DNA of 64,000 nt from Nostoc sp. NIES-3756 (GTDB taxonomy: Bacteria; Cyanobacteriota; Cyanobacteriia; Cyanobacteriales; Nostocaceae), in NCBI RefSeq assembly GCF_001548375.1, contig NZ_AP017295.1, forward strand, positions 62,001 to 126,000, in the 5' to 3' direction. The notes below the pieces were generated by a model that made no database searches, was not told where the DNA came from, and saw only the letters and a list, made by a program, of their open reading frames with translations. The position numbers were made by a program, and so were the translations under genes. Positions 8,706 to 17,516 of this stretch are shown here, one piece after another; the stretch's first letter is position 1; every line of letters starts with the position of its first letter.

Positions 8706-10322
8706 TTAGAAACTGAAGGTGGTTCTCAAAGCACCTATGACCACATCTTCATTATCATCATTGTGGTCTGGTGATGTTAGCCAGATAATTCCAGGTGTGA
8801 TGGTGATATTGTCACTTAATTTGTATTGATAGAATGCTTCCACATGGTATGAAGTGTCTCTATCTTCATCCAATCCAGCAACACTGGAACTCGTCACTTT
8901 TGGCTCCATCCCAGCAATGATACCAGCTAAGTTACCTTTTTTGCCCAGGTCGGGGAAGCCAAGGGTAACAGCATAGTTCCAAATATCAACGTCTCCACGT
9001 ACTCCAGTTAAGTTGCGGCTATTAGTGTAACCTGCCCAACCGCCTAATACTATCTTATCGCTAAGACCTATGGATGCTTGAATACCATAGGAATTGCTGG
9101 AAAATGCAGCCTCATCTAAACCTTGCAAATCTGCTAAATTTTGGAAAGTGGCGGTGTTACTTCCTGTAAGTAGTGGCTGATTGTAGGAGTTAATGTATGT
9201 TAAACCAACAGTGATGCGATCGCTTGGTTTAACAGTCAGTTGTGCTAATGCGCTGTAAGCCCCATCAAATAAACCATTCTTGGCAGATGGATCATTACTT
9301 GTTGGACTCAAATAGGCTAAACTCAGTGCTAAACTATCACTAAATTGATGGTTTATACCTAAACCTGCGCCAGCTACCTGTCCATAAATTGGGTTACGTG
9401 TACCAAAGGTAGACAAAGCACCAAAAGCACCATCACCATCAAAAAGATTGACTGTGCTGGTAACATCGTCTGCTGCACCTGCATTAGCAATAGCAATTAC
9501 TTGCGTCTTTTCACCTAGAGGAAATCTGTACCAAAGCGCATCTATAAAAGCGTTTGTGTTACCTTCCGTACCAGCAAAGAATAAATTCCCTTCTGGTGTA
9601 CCAATATCTGGACTAACAATATTGTTAGCTTGGATTCTGGTGAATAGTGTATCTTGACCAGTAAAACTGGTAACAAATTCTACTCGCGCCCGTACACCGA
9701 GAGTAGTATTTTTGTCTTCTATTTCTGTACCGTTAACGCGATCGCCACCTAAAACATCGCTGATCACTGCAACAACTTGTCCTTGCAGTTTTGTTGTAGT
9801 AGAAAATTGATTTGCTTCTAGTTCAGAGGTACGCGCTTCTAAAGCATCAACTCTACCTCTCAACGTTGCTAGTTCCGCAGAAAATTCTTCTTGTAGCCTC
9901 TGTAATGCGGCTAAGTCTTCTTTTCTAACTAACTCAGCCGTGGCGGTAGCAATGAGTTCGTTAACTCTATCGAGACAAGCATTCAAACCAGCTGCAAATT
10001 CATATCTTGTTAAGGCGCGATTACCACGATATGTCCCATTGGGATACCCAGCAATACAACCGTAACGTTCTACGAGTGATTGTAATGCTTGAAACGCCCA
10101 GTCTGTAGGTTGTACGTCAGAAAATTGAGATACAGAGGTAACTTGTGACATTGCCCTTTGTTGAGTAGCATGATCAAACTCTGGGTTTGTGTTAGCTATT
10201 TCTAGGGGTTGATTGATTTCTGTTGTCGCAGGTATTTCTCCTGCAAAAGCAGCAGTACCAGAAAGCAGCATGACGCTGCAAATTGCTGGATTAATTAACC
10301 AATACTTGCAAAAGTTTTGCAT
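8706..10322 (-). CDS. SLH-domain OprB-type outer-membrane porin
   Basis: A 538-residue porin of the cyanobacterial Som/OprB type. A signal peptide covers about 1-28 (hydrophobic core CSVMLLSGTAAFA). An SLH domain follows at about 65-120 (DVQPTDWAFQALQSLVERYG, then GYPNGTYRGNRALTRYEFAAG), which anchors the protein to peptidoglycan-linked polymer. A short coiled coil (about 135-165) leads to a C-terminal beta-barrel ending in the aromatic FSF typical of outer-membrane proteins. The start is ATG 10322, preceded by a GAGGAA ribosome site; an upstream in-frame start would put 11 polar residues before the signal peptide. It diverges from znuA across two Zur-like boxes, suggesting zinc-responsive expression and a role in zinc entry. 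From memory it matches Alr0834 of Anabaena 7120 in context. Confidence 0.93.
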   Translation of the reverse strand: MQNFCKYWLINPAICSVMLLSGTAAFAGEIPATTEINQPLEIANTNPEFDHATQQRAMSQVTSVSQFSDVQPTDWAFQALQSLVERYGCIAGYPNGTYRGNRALTRYEFAAGLNACLDRVNELIATATAELVRKEDLAALQRLQEEFSAELATLRGRVDALEARTSELEANQFSTTTKLQGQVVAVISDVLGGDRVNGTEIEDKNTTLGVRARVEFVTSFTGQDTLFTRIQANNIVSPDIGTPEGNLFFAGTEGNTNAFIDALWYRFPLGEKTQVIAIANAGAADDVTSTVNLFDGDGAFGALSTFGTRNPIYGQVAGAGLGINHQFSDSLALSLAYLSPTSNDPSAKNGLFDGAYSALAQLTVKPSDRITVGLTYINSYNQPLLTGSNTATFQNLADLQGLDEAAFSSNSYGIQASIGLSDKIVLGGWAGYTNSRNLTGVRGDVDIWNYAVTLGFPDLGKKGNLAGIIAGMEPKVTSSSVAGLDEDRDTSYHVEAFYQYKLSDNITITPGIIWLTSPDHNDDNEDVVIGALRTTFSF

Positions 10323-10565
10323 TTTTTTCCTCACACACACTTCGCTCACACGCATTTTATTCTTGGTAACACCTATACCAAGCTATACGAGAGCATTTTT
10401 ACTTAATCAACTCTTCTCAAAATATTATCAGCAGTTAGGAATTTTTGTCATAACTAAAGTTAAGGATTGGTCATTTATTCACGTAGCTACAGCGAATTTA
10501 CACAGTAATTTTCCGAAAAACCTTACTAATTGCAAACAAAAATTAATGTATCTAGTTTATGAGAA

Positions 10566-10580
10566 TGAGAATTATTATAA
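10566..10580. promoter_or_regulatory. Zur-like operator, distal box
   Basis: TGAGAAT-T-ATTATAA fits the cyanobacterial FurB/Zur consensus TGATAATnATTATCA at 12 of 14 half-site bases. It lies 85 bp upstream of znuA and about 245 bp from the divergent porin start. Confidence 0.7.
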
Positions 10581-10596
10581 TACATTTTGTGTATAA

Positions 10597-10611
10597 TGAG
10601 CATCATTATCA
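10597..10611. promoter_or_regulatory. Zur-like operator, proximal box
   Basis: TGAGCAT-C-ATTATCA fits the consensus TGATAATnATTATCA at 12 of 14 half-site bases, with a perfect right half. It overlaps the perfect palindrome ATAATGA-GCA-TCATTAT (10593-10609) and lies 46 bp upstream of the znuA start, 31 bp centre to centre from the distal box. Confidence 0.75.
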
Positions 10612-10657
10612 CAAGCTGTTAATGGTAACAACAGCAGCTATGAGGAGGGTAAAATAG

Positions 10658-11671
10658 GTGATTTGGACTCGTATCGGATTGATAATAGCTAGACGGCAAA
10701 ATCGTCTTTTGTCTTTAATAACCTTGCTAATTTTGTCCGTTGCCTTTGGCTGTAATCAATCAGATACCAATCAGGTAACAACTGCTGAACAATCACCGAC
10801 AGCACAAGAAGCTGTTGCCAGTCCATCAGCACAAAAACCGAAATTCAAAATAGTAGCAACTATATTACCAGTATATTTATTTACTAAAGCGGTAGCAGGA
10901 GAAGCCGCAGATGTATCGATTTTGCTACCTCCTGGCACTGAAGTACATGAATATCAAGCTACACCTGATACTGTAAAAGCGATCGCCACTGCTAAGGTTT
11001 TAGTCAAGAATGGTTTAGGTTTGGAAGAATTTCTCGACAATACAGTAAAAAATGCTCAAAATTCCCAACTTACTCAAATAGATGCTAGCAAAAATATTAA
11101 AGCCCTAAATGAGATTTCACCAGTTGTAGAAACACCAACAACAGACCACAATCATGAACATACTGATGGTAATCCCCACGTTTGGCTAGATCCAGTATTA
11201 GCAAAACAGCAAGTAGAAAATATTCGGAATGGATTAATTGCAGTTGATCCTGCTAATAAGACCACTTACCAAACTAATGCCGATGCTTATATAAAGGAAT
11301 TAGACAATTTACATAATGAATTTCAGCAAGCCTTAAAAAACACTCCTAACTGTACCTTTATTACTTTCCATGATGCTTTTCCTTATTTAGCTCAAAGATA
11401 TGACCTTCAGCAAGTAGCTGTAGTTCAAATTCCTGAGGATCAACTATCACCTAAAGATGTACAAAAAACAGTTAACATAGTCAAAAAGTACAAAGTAAAG
11501 GCTTTGTTTAGTGAACCTGGGGTAGATAATAAATTACTCACTAGTCTCTCTAAAGATTTGAATTTAACTTTACGTCCCCTAAGTTCTCTAGAAAATGGTG
11601 AAACAAATCCACAATATTATTTTCAAGCAATGAGAAATAACTTACAAAAGTTAGAAGCGGCTTGTAAATAG
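10658..11671 (+). CDS. znuA: Zinc ABC transporter substrate-binding protein ZnuA
   Basis: A 337-residue cluster A-I (ZnuA/TroA) binding protein that captures zinc in the periplasm for ZnuB/ZnuC. A GTG start at 10658 follows a strong GAGGAGGG site. The N-terminus has a hydrophobic helix ending in VAFGC (C32), a plausible lipoprotein signal. Metal ligands are recognisable: histidine in GTEVHEYQ, histidine in GNPHVWLDP, histidine in TFHDAFPY, and the acidic residue in FSEPGVD. The His/Asp loop before GNPH is short (TTDHNHEHTDG), as in zinc rather than manganese proteins. It is first in an operon with znuC 64 bp downstream; two Zur-like boxes lie upstream. Confidence 0.95.
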   Translation: MIWTRIGLIIARRQNRLLSLITLLILSVAFGCNQSDTNQVTTAEQSPTAQEAVASPSAQKPKFKIVATILPVYLFTKAVAGEAADVSILLPPGTEVHEYQATPDTVKAIATAKVLVKNGLGLEEFLDNTVKNAQNSQLTQIDASKNIKALNEISPVVETPTTDHNHEHTDGNPHVWLDPVLAKQQVENIRNGLIAVDPANKTTYQTNADAYIKELDNLHNEFQQALKNTPNCTFITFHDAFPYLAQRYDLQQVAVVQIPEDQLSPKDVQKTVNIVKKYKVKALFSEPGVDNKLLTSLSKDLNLTLRPLSSLENGETNPQYYFQAMRNNLQKLEAACK

Positions 11672-11735
11672 GTATTATACAATTTAGAATTATTTTCCTC
11701 TGCATTCCTCACTCTCTATTTCTCCGATACGACTG

Positions 11736-12506
11736 ATGACATTGCCCATTTTAAAAGTAGAAAACTTGAGCGTATATCAAGGAAATTACTTAGCTCTTCG
11801 AGATGTTTCTTTTGAGTTAACACCAGGGACAGATACAGCAATAGTCGGCCCTAATGGTGCTGGTAAAAGCACTTTAGTTAAAGCAGTTTTAGATTTAATT
11901 CCCCATAGCACAGGTCAGGTGGAAATTTTTGGACGACCTATAGCTAGATTAGGAAATTTACGTCATCTTTTAGGCTACATGCCACAAAATTTCATTTTTG
12001 ACCGCAGCTTTCCTATTTCTGTTGCAGAATTGGTAGGTTTAGGATGGGTTGCACAAGAAAGTAAAAAACATTCATTCTTCTCAAAACTACGTTATCAAAG
12101 TCGGGAAAAAGCAGCCGCAATAGCTGCTGCTTTAACTAGAACCGATGCTTACCATTTACGTCATCAAGCCATCGGTACTCTTAGCGGTGGTCAACTCAAG
12201 CGAGTATTGCTGGCTTACTGTTTAGTCATACCGCGCAAAATATTGATTTTAGATGAAGCCTTTGCTGGAGTTGATATGCAGGGTGCAGCAGATTTTTATG
12301 CAATGTTAAACGAATTAAAACAACAGGAAGGTTGGACAGTTTTACAAGTTTCCCATGATATTGATATGGTAAGCCGTCATTGCGATCGCGTGCTTTGTCT
12401 CAATCAAACCCTTGTCTGTACAGGTCAACCAGAAATAGCGCTTTCCCCTCAAAACTTATTAGCAACCTACGGGCCTGGATTCAGTCGTTACGAACATCAC
12501 CATTAA
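11736..12506 (+). CDS. znuC: Zinc ABC transporter ATP-binding protein ZnuC
   Basis: A 256-residue ABC ATPase energising zinc uptake. Walker A is GPNGAGKST near residue 39, the Q-loop is in GYMPQNF, the signature is LSGGQLKRVLLA, Walker B is ILILDEAFAGVD, and the H-loop is QVSHDID. The C-terminal tail ends in EHHH, which could bind metal. The start is ATG 11736, 64 bp after znuA. It is followed by a converging SmtB-type gene, not directly by znuB, so the permease is made from a separate transcript. Confidence 0.94.
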   Translation: MTLPILKVENLSVYQGNYLALRDVSFELTPGTDTAIVGPNGAGKSTLVKAVLDLIPHSTGQVEIFGRPIARLGNLRHLLGYMPQNFIFDRSFPISVAELVGLGWVAQESKKHSFFSKLRYQSREKAAAIAAALTRTDAYHLRHQAIGTLSGGQLKRVLLAYCLVIPRKILILDEAFAGVDMQGAADFYAMLNELKQQEGWTVLQVSHDIDMVSRHCDRVLCLNQTLVCTGQPEIALSPQNLLATYGPGFSRYEHHH

Positions 12507-12571
12507 ACAATTCAAAACTCAAATAAATCGGGAATTGTCCATTATTTAATTTTTATTCTTCCTGTCATTTA

Positions 12572-12934
12572 TTAGTCTTTTTCATCTAAATGTTCTGCCA
12601 CTGCGCGATAAAGCTCCAAAATATGATTATCATGCAGGCGATAGAACACATGACGACCTTGTTTACGATAATTAACTAAACGCATAGCCCGTAAGTTGCG
12701 TAATTGATGAGAAACAGCAGACTCACTCATATCTAATTGTGTAGCTATATCACTTACACACAGTTCTTTTTTCGCTAGAAAAGAGAGAATACGTAATCGA
12801 TTAGCGTCACCTAAAAAACTGAAAAAATCTGCCATACGTTGGGCTTTTTCGCTACCTATAACCTCGTCTGGTAGCGGTGCAGTAATATTTGACTCTAGAA
12901 CTTCTACAGTGCAACTTATATGCGATTTGGTCAT
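12572..12934 (-). CDS. ArsR/SmtB-family zinc-sensing repressor
   Basis: A 120-residue winged-helix repressor. The recognition segment is MSESAVSHQLRNLRAMRLV and the wing is VNYRKQGRHVFYRL. The C-terminal helix has D102, H104, H115 and E118, exactly the D-x-H-x10-H-x2-E spacing of the SmtB alpha-5 zinc site. An ELCVSD segment in the alpha-3 region and an N-terminal cysteine (C8) are also present. Family members leave DNA when zinc binds, allowing export or sequestration genes to be expressed. It is encoded between znuC and znuB on the opposite strand, diverging from znuB across 176 bp. From memory the context matches the Anabaena 7120 alr0831 regulator. Whether it controls znuB or only itself or remote targets is unknown. 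Confidence 0.93.
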   Translation of the reverse strand: MTKSHISCTVEVLESNITAPLPDEVIGSEKAQRMADFFSFLGDANRLRILSFLAKKELCVSDIATQLDMSESAVSHQLRNLRAMRLVNYRKQGRHVFYRLHDNHILELYRAVAEHLDEKD

Positions 12935-13110
12935 GATAATTTGGTAAATTAAATTATTTACTTTGAAGATTGATATTTAAAACAGTTTGTAAAAGAAAAT
13001 ACAGATAAATATCATTATATACTTTAATGAAAAGTTAAAAATTATAAGAATTAATATGTGTATGTAATAAAGACTACAAGTAACTATAAATTCAGGAAAA
13101 GTTCGATTCT
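12935..13110. promoter_or_regulatory. Divergent promoter region of smtB-like gene and znuB
   Basis: A 176-bp AT-rich gap between divergent starts. A Zur-like half-site, TGATAAT, overlaps the regulator start (12934-12940), but I see no complete Zur box and no clear 12-2-12 SmtB dyad. Confidence 0.4.
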
Positions 13111-13995
13111 ATGAATATTACCCCCTTCGTTCTCTCCCCTTCTACTTCCTGCTGGCTCATTGGTGCAGTGAGTATTGAGGATTTAGTGAGTTTGCTGCAA
13201 TTCCCTTTTATGCAGCGTGCGATCGCAGGTGCTGTTTTGATGGGCATACTAGGGGGTTTGCTGGGCAGTTTTGTCACTCTACGCCAACTATCGTTTTTTA
13301 GCCATGCAGTTGGTCACGCAGCATTAGTAGGGGTTGTGTTGGGTGTAATACTCCAAGTTAACCCGACTTCAATGCTATTACCCTTTACTTTAGTTTTTGG
13401 GGTTGTCGTCCTTTATTTAATTGATCAGACTGATTTAGGTAGCGATAGCGTACTTAGTATAGTTCTCTCAGGTGCATTGGCGATCGGTGTGATTCTCACC
13501 AGCCTAATTCAAGGATATCGTGGAAGTTTAATGAGTGTTTTATTTGGCGATATTTTAGCTATTGATACGACAGATTTAATTTTGACATTTCTGATACTTG
13601 TAGCCAGCAGTATCTTTTTACTCTCAACCCTACAACAGCAAATTCTATTAACACTGAACCTGGATGTAGCCAAAGTTCAAGGAGTACCTGTGCAATTGTA
13701 CCGTTATGGTTTCGTGGTTTTGCTTTCCCTGGCCGTAGCTGTAGCGATTAAAGCTGTGGGAATTTTACTGGTAAATGCTTTTTTAGTCATCCCGGCTGCT
13801 ACCTCTAAGTTGATAAGTCACCACTTTGGACGCTTCCTATTCATCTCAGTCTTAGTCGGCGCTACTAGTAGCATCGTTGGTATCGTCTTATCAGGCGCTT
13901 TCAACCTTGCCTCTGGCCCTAGTATTGTGCTTGTCCAGTTTATCCTATTCGTGGCTGTGTTTACTTGGATAAAGTTACGATTCAGAGCAGCATAA
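13111..13995 (+). CDS. znuB: Zinc ABC transporter permease ZnuB
   Basis: A 294-residue polytopic membrane protein of the ABC-3 permease family, with about eight hydrophobic helices. Typical blocks are FMQRAIAGAVLMGILGGLLG near residue 30, LRQLSFFSHAVGHAALVG near 58, and the C-terminal KAVGILLVNAFLVIPAATS around 213-230, which couples to the ATPase. It forms the inner-membrane channel for zinc delivered by ZnuA. The start is ATG 13111; the first 25 residues precede the usual family start and M31 (in LQFPFMQRAI) would be a shorter alternative. It is separated from znuC by the regulator gene on the opposite strand. Confidence 0.94.
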   Translation: MNITPFVLSPSTSCWLIGAVSIEDLVSLLQFPFMQRAIAGAVLMGILGGLLGSFVTLRQLSFFSHAVGHAALVGVVLGVILQVNPTSMLLPFTLVFGVVVLYLIDQTDLGSDSVLSIVLSGALAIGVILTSLIQGYRGSLMSVLFGDILAIDTTDLILTFLILVASSIFLLSTLQQQILLTLNLDVAKVQGVPVQLYRYGFVVLLSLAVAVAIKAVGILLVNAFLVIPAATSKLISHHFGRFLFISVLVGATSSIVGIVLSGAFNLASGPSIVLVQFILFVAVFTWIKLRFRAA

Positions 13996-14070
13996 AATTT
14001 TTTTCTAAAACCCTTGCCAAAAGATTTTTTGTTCGCTAAGATTATTAATCGTGGCTAAGAAAAAGCCCAA

Positions 14071-14143
<73 letters not shown>

Positions 14144-14406
14144 TATCTTTCAGGTCAATACAAGCTCTTGGATAAACATAAAATTGGTCTTTTGATCTGT
14201 TTTAGGATATTTGTCTTAAAATTTAATGGGTGTAGAAGAATTATTTACACCCATTGTTTACACCAATAAGAAAAAATCTATATACAGCTTTCATGGCAGT
14301 AGAGCATACTTCATAAGCTGAAGTTGTTAATGTGCCACATATTTCAGGATATATATACCACACAAACAGCTATAAAAAGAAAGGGCGCTTTAACACTCCT
14401 TTTTAT
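14144..14406. other. Intergenic region with a perfect hairpin
   Basis: A 263-bp gap between tRNA-Phe and the sigma-factor gene. AATGGGTGTA (14225-14234) is perfectly repeated in inverted orientation at 14246-14255 across an 11-nt loop. The tails on both sides are only weakly T-rich, so terminator function for the tRNA transcript is possible but unproven. An ATG at 14332 would extend the sigma factor by 25 residues. Confidence 0.55.
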
Positions 14407-15582
14407 ATGCAACCTCGGCAAAGCATTATTGAAATATTTTCTACTTTTGTGCAATTTGAAGCCGATCGCTTCAGTGGTTGGGCGACGGAATCACGATTAC
14501 GTCGCAGTATGCAAAGTTGTCTCCAGCATACCCCAAAGGAAACTTCGGAGTATTTTTGGGCTTTGTATTGGTATAAGTTTTGGCAAAATGCAGAAACTCA
14601 ATTTCTGGCGAAGCAACATCTGACAGCTTATTTGCAAGAACCTTGTTATTGGATATCTCAAAAGACAGCCGCCAGTTTTGTCAGTACACAATATAAGTTA
14701 CCAGATTGTTTTCAAATAGCGATCGCTCAAGTTGATAAAGTCTTCAAAGGCTTCAATCCCAGTCAAAGTAGTAGTTTGAAAAACTACGCCAGCATTATTT
14801 TTGGTAGTGCAATCCGCGAAACTCTACGCCAACGCCAAGAAGTTGATATCTGTACCGATTGGGGTTTATTACGTAAAATCAGCCAGAAGCGTTTGGATGA
14901 GTCTTTACAAAATGCTGGTTTAACCTTGGTGGAAATTCCTGGTTACATTCTAGTTTGGAATTGTTTTAAAACCTTATATATCCCCACAAAGGCTGCTAAT
15001 TCTCGCCAACTATCTCGACCAGATGATCTTACTTGGGAAGCGATCGCCAAAGCTTACAATTCTCAAACTAACCAACCAGCTACCGTCCAAACTATTGAAA
15101 AGTGGCTACTAAATGCGGCGAAAGCTGTCCGTAAATATCTTTATCCCACATCTGGCTCTCTCAATGTTTCCAAAGGCGAGGATGATTCCTATGAAATGTT
15201 GGATAATCTCCCAGGAACAGAACAGCCATCTTTGATTCAAGAAATTATTGCCCAAGAAGAAGAACAAGCTAGAACTTCTCAGCAAGCCCAAATTCATCAG
15301 GTATTAGTAGGTGCAATCGCTCAACTTGAAACGCAATTACAGCAAATTTTATACCTATACTACAAACAAAAACTCAATCAAGATGCTATTGCTCAACAAT
15401 TAGATATTAAACAGTACACAGTTTCCCGACGACTAACTAAAGCCAAGGAAACTTTGTTGAAGTCTGTGGCTAGCTGGAGTCGAGATACACTGCATATTTC
15501 TTTAACTTCCGACATACTCAAAGCTATGAGTACATTGATAGAAGACTGGCTACAGAATTACTACAATGACTCTGAACTATAA
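14407..15582 (+). CDS. Sigma-70-family RNA polymerase sigma factor (atypical)
   Basis: A 391-residue protein starting at ATG 14407. Sequence near residues 90-155 (FNPSQSSSLKNYASIIFGSA) resembles sigma region 2, where a FDP...F..WA pattern is usual. The C-terminal part (about 310-365) is a clear region 4 helix-turn-helix: LNQDAIAQQLDIKQYTVSRR. A long acidic/glutamine-rich stretch (about 265-310) lies between them. Most sigma factors of this length belong to groups 1-2, but the strict region 2.4 and 3 motifs are missing, so it is a divergent cyanobacterial type. The next gene, 125 bp on, encodes a DUF1822 protein, a pairing common in cyanobacteria. What it transcribes is unknown. Confidence 0.8.
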   Translation: MQPRQSIIEIFSTFVQFEADRFSGWATESRLRRSMQSCLQHTPKETSEYFWALYWYKFWQNAETQFLAKQHLTAYLQEPCYWISQKTAASFVSTQYKLPDCFQIAIAQVDKVFKGFNPSQSSSLKNYASIIFGSAIRETLRQRQEVDICTDWGLLRKISQKRLDESLQNAGLTLVEIPGYILVWNCFKTLYIPTKAANSRQLSRPDDLTWEAIAKAYNSQTNQPATVQTIEKWLLNAAKAVRKYLYPTSGSLNVSKGEDDSYEMLDNLPGTEQPSLIQEIIAQEEEQARTSQQAQIHQVLVGAIAQLETQLQQILYLYYKQKLNQDAIAQQLDIKQYTVSRRLTKAKETLLKSVASWSRDTLHISLTSDILKAMSTLIEDWLQNYYNDSEL

Positions 15583-15707
15583 GAAATCATAAAACAGTCG
15601 GAAATTCACTACTAATTAAGTCTTGGAGATTTTCACGTCTGTTAGGGAAACAGCATTTTTCCCAGCTTAACCCAAACTCAGCCAAAGCGATAGCCGGAGT
15701 AAACCCT

Positions 15708-16874
15708 ATGACTACTAACCCTACTGTATTCACTTTTGCTGACTCGACAGACTTGATTTTAGAAATCCCTTCCACCACATTAAGCAATCTTGAAAGTCAG
15801 TTTTCTCATCCTTATTCGCGTTATCAAGCTTATCTCAACGAACTTTGCTTAAATGCAGTTTTGCCTTGGTTGCAAGAAGATTTTTCTCTCCAGGCAAAGC
15901 TTTGGCCGTCTAGTGCGTCTCTAGCCAGTTTTTGGGAACTGGTGAATGGAACCGCAGTTATAGTTGACGCAACTAGATTTATTTTGGTTCCTAGTGAAAA
16001 TATTGATCATAGTGAATTACGTGTACCCCAAGAATGGGTAGATTTACCAACCTGGGCTGGGGATTATTATTTAGCTGTAGAAGTAGCAGCAGATGCAGGC
16101 TATGTCAAGGTTTGGGGTTATTGTACTCATGCACAACTAAAGAATCAGGGCAAATATGATGCAGGCGATCGCACCTATTGTTTAGACGAGCATGATATTG
16201 TTAATGACATGAGTGTCTTAGCTGTAGCACGGGATTTATGCCCTGATGAAGTTACCCAGGCTGCCATAATACCTGTACCCACCCTACCCCAAGAACAAGC
16301 CCAAAATTTAATTACCCGTTTAAGCAATCCTGAAATCATCAACCCCCGATTAGCTATTCCTTTTCAATTATGGGGCGGGTTAATTGAACATGGCGGTTGG
16401 CGGCAAAGCTTGTATGAACGACGTTTAAGATTACCAGAACAAAGATCAGCATTGCAATGGTTGCGAACTGGTGTATCTCAAATAGCTGAGGCTGTAGGTT
16501 GGGAACGCTTGAATTTACAATTAAGTGCGGCTAGTGCGAGGAGTGTAGAAGGAAGACAACCAAAAATCATCCTATCTCGGAGATTAACAATTGCTGGTCA
16601 ATTATACGAACTGTTGATTACACCCCAAGGTGAACCGGACACACCCTTTTGGCGGTTTGAGTTGCGGAATGCAACTGTAGGTGCGGCTATTCCTGGTGGC
16701 TTTAAACTGCGACTCTTAACAGAAGACTTACAACCATTTCCCAATAATGAAGATATTGCCACAACTGCTGTAGAACAACTCTACGTTGAAGTCGCTCTAG
16801 AGGCTGGGGAAGGCATAGTTTGGGAAATTGAACCTTTGCCAGAAAATTATGATCGAGAAATTATTAAATTTTAA
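15708..16874 (+). CDS. DUF1822 family protein
   Basis: A 388-residue soluble protein starting at ATG 15708. It matches the DUF1822 pattern as I know it: an N-terminal ILEIPSTTLSNL block, a middle WVDLPTWAGDYYLAVEVAAD followed by VWGYCTH, then DRTYCLDEHDI, and a C-terminal domain rich in beta strands (RRLTIAGQLYELLITPQGE). No catalytic or metal motif is evident. DUF1822 genes often follow divergent sigma-factor genes in cyanobacteria, as here, so a regulatory or anti-sigma-like role is a reasonable inference but has no direct support in the sequence. Confidence 0.82.
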   Translation: MTTNPTVFTFADSTDLILEIPSTTLSNLESQFSHPYSRYQAYLNELCLNAVLPWLQEDFSLQAKLWPSSASLASFWELVNGTAVIVDATRFILVPSENIDHSELRVPQEWVDLPTWAGDYYLAVEVAADAGYVKVWGYCTHAQLKNQGKYDAGDRTYCLDEHDIVNDMSVLAVARDLCPDEVTQAAIIPVPTLPQEQAQNLITRLSNPEIINPRLAIPFQLWGGLIEHGGWRQSLYERRLRLPEQRSALQWLRTGVSQIAEAVGWERLNLQLSAASARSVEGRQPKIILSRRLTIAGQLYELLITPQGEPDTPFWRFELRNATVGAAIPGGFKLRLLTEDLQPFPNNEDIATTAVEQLYVEVALEAGEGIVWEIEPLPENYDREIIKF

Positions 16875-16945
16875 GCTGTTGTGGAGCTTTTTTTCTTGAT
16901 AATGTGAATAAGCATTCATTCTCAATCCGCATGAGATAATCAGTC

Positions 16946-17413
16946 ATGAGAGTAAAACACAACAAACAAATGCGACTCTGGGCAATGTTGTGTCATTTCT
17001 CAGCTTTATTCGCATGGTTAGTTTTATTTGGTGTAGTTATTCTAGGTATTCCTTTATTCTTACCCCTAAATATTTTAGCTCCCTTTATCATTTGGAAATT
17101 GAGGAAGGTTAAATATCCTTGGGTAGACTTTCAAGGTAGAGAATCCTTAAATTTCCAAATTTCTTTAACTTTTTATATTGTATTTGTGATAGCTATATCT
17201 TTGTTATTAGTTCTAGCTAGCTGTAGTGTGGCTGTCACTACTAATGGTCAAGTAAATCAAGTAAATACAGTTTTAGATGGCTTGCTATTTATTTGGATGC
17301 ATTTTACAATTGCTCTACTTTTATTACAGTTATTCCTTGTAACTTTTGCAGCCACAAAAGCTTACAATGGTGAGCATTATCGCTATCCTTTCACAATGCG
17401 AGTTTTGCGTTAG
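16946..17413 (+). CDS. DUF4870-family membrane protein
   Basis: A 155-residue protein with four hydrophobic helices (about 12-40, 44-55, 70-92 and 112-135). The block FQGRESLNFQISLTFY is the signature of the DUF4870/Tic20-like family. The start is ATG 16946; M9 is an alternative. The function is not established; members are small integral membrane proteins. It follows the DUF1822 gene by 71 bp on the same strand and could share its transcript. Confidence 0.82.
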   Translation: MRVKHNKQMRLWAMLCHFSALFAWLVLFGVVILGIPLFLPLNILAPFIIWKLRKVKYPWVDFQGRESLNFQISLTFYIVFVIAISLLLVLASCSVAVTTNGQVNQVNTVLDGLLFIWMHFTIALLLLQLFLVTFAATKAYNGEHYRYPFTMRVLR

Positions 17414-17516
17414 AAAGAGATAATGATTTATCAAATGTTTTTTTTTGCTTACTATTTGATATCAATCATCTACTACTACAAAAATTGTTGTTAATAGCGT
17501 TACAAAGTCTGTGCTA

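Noticed and set aside
14324..14623. 99-codon ORF overlapping the start of the sigma-factor gene in another frame
   Set aside because: The sigma-factor frame has family motifs; the other frame has none.
16905..16935. GAGAATGA-like stretch upstream of the DUF4870 gene as a Fur/Zur box
   Set aside because: Only one half-site resembles the consensus; the other half does not match.
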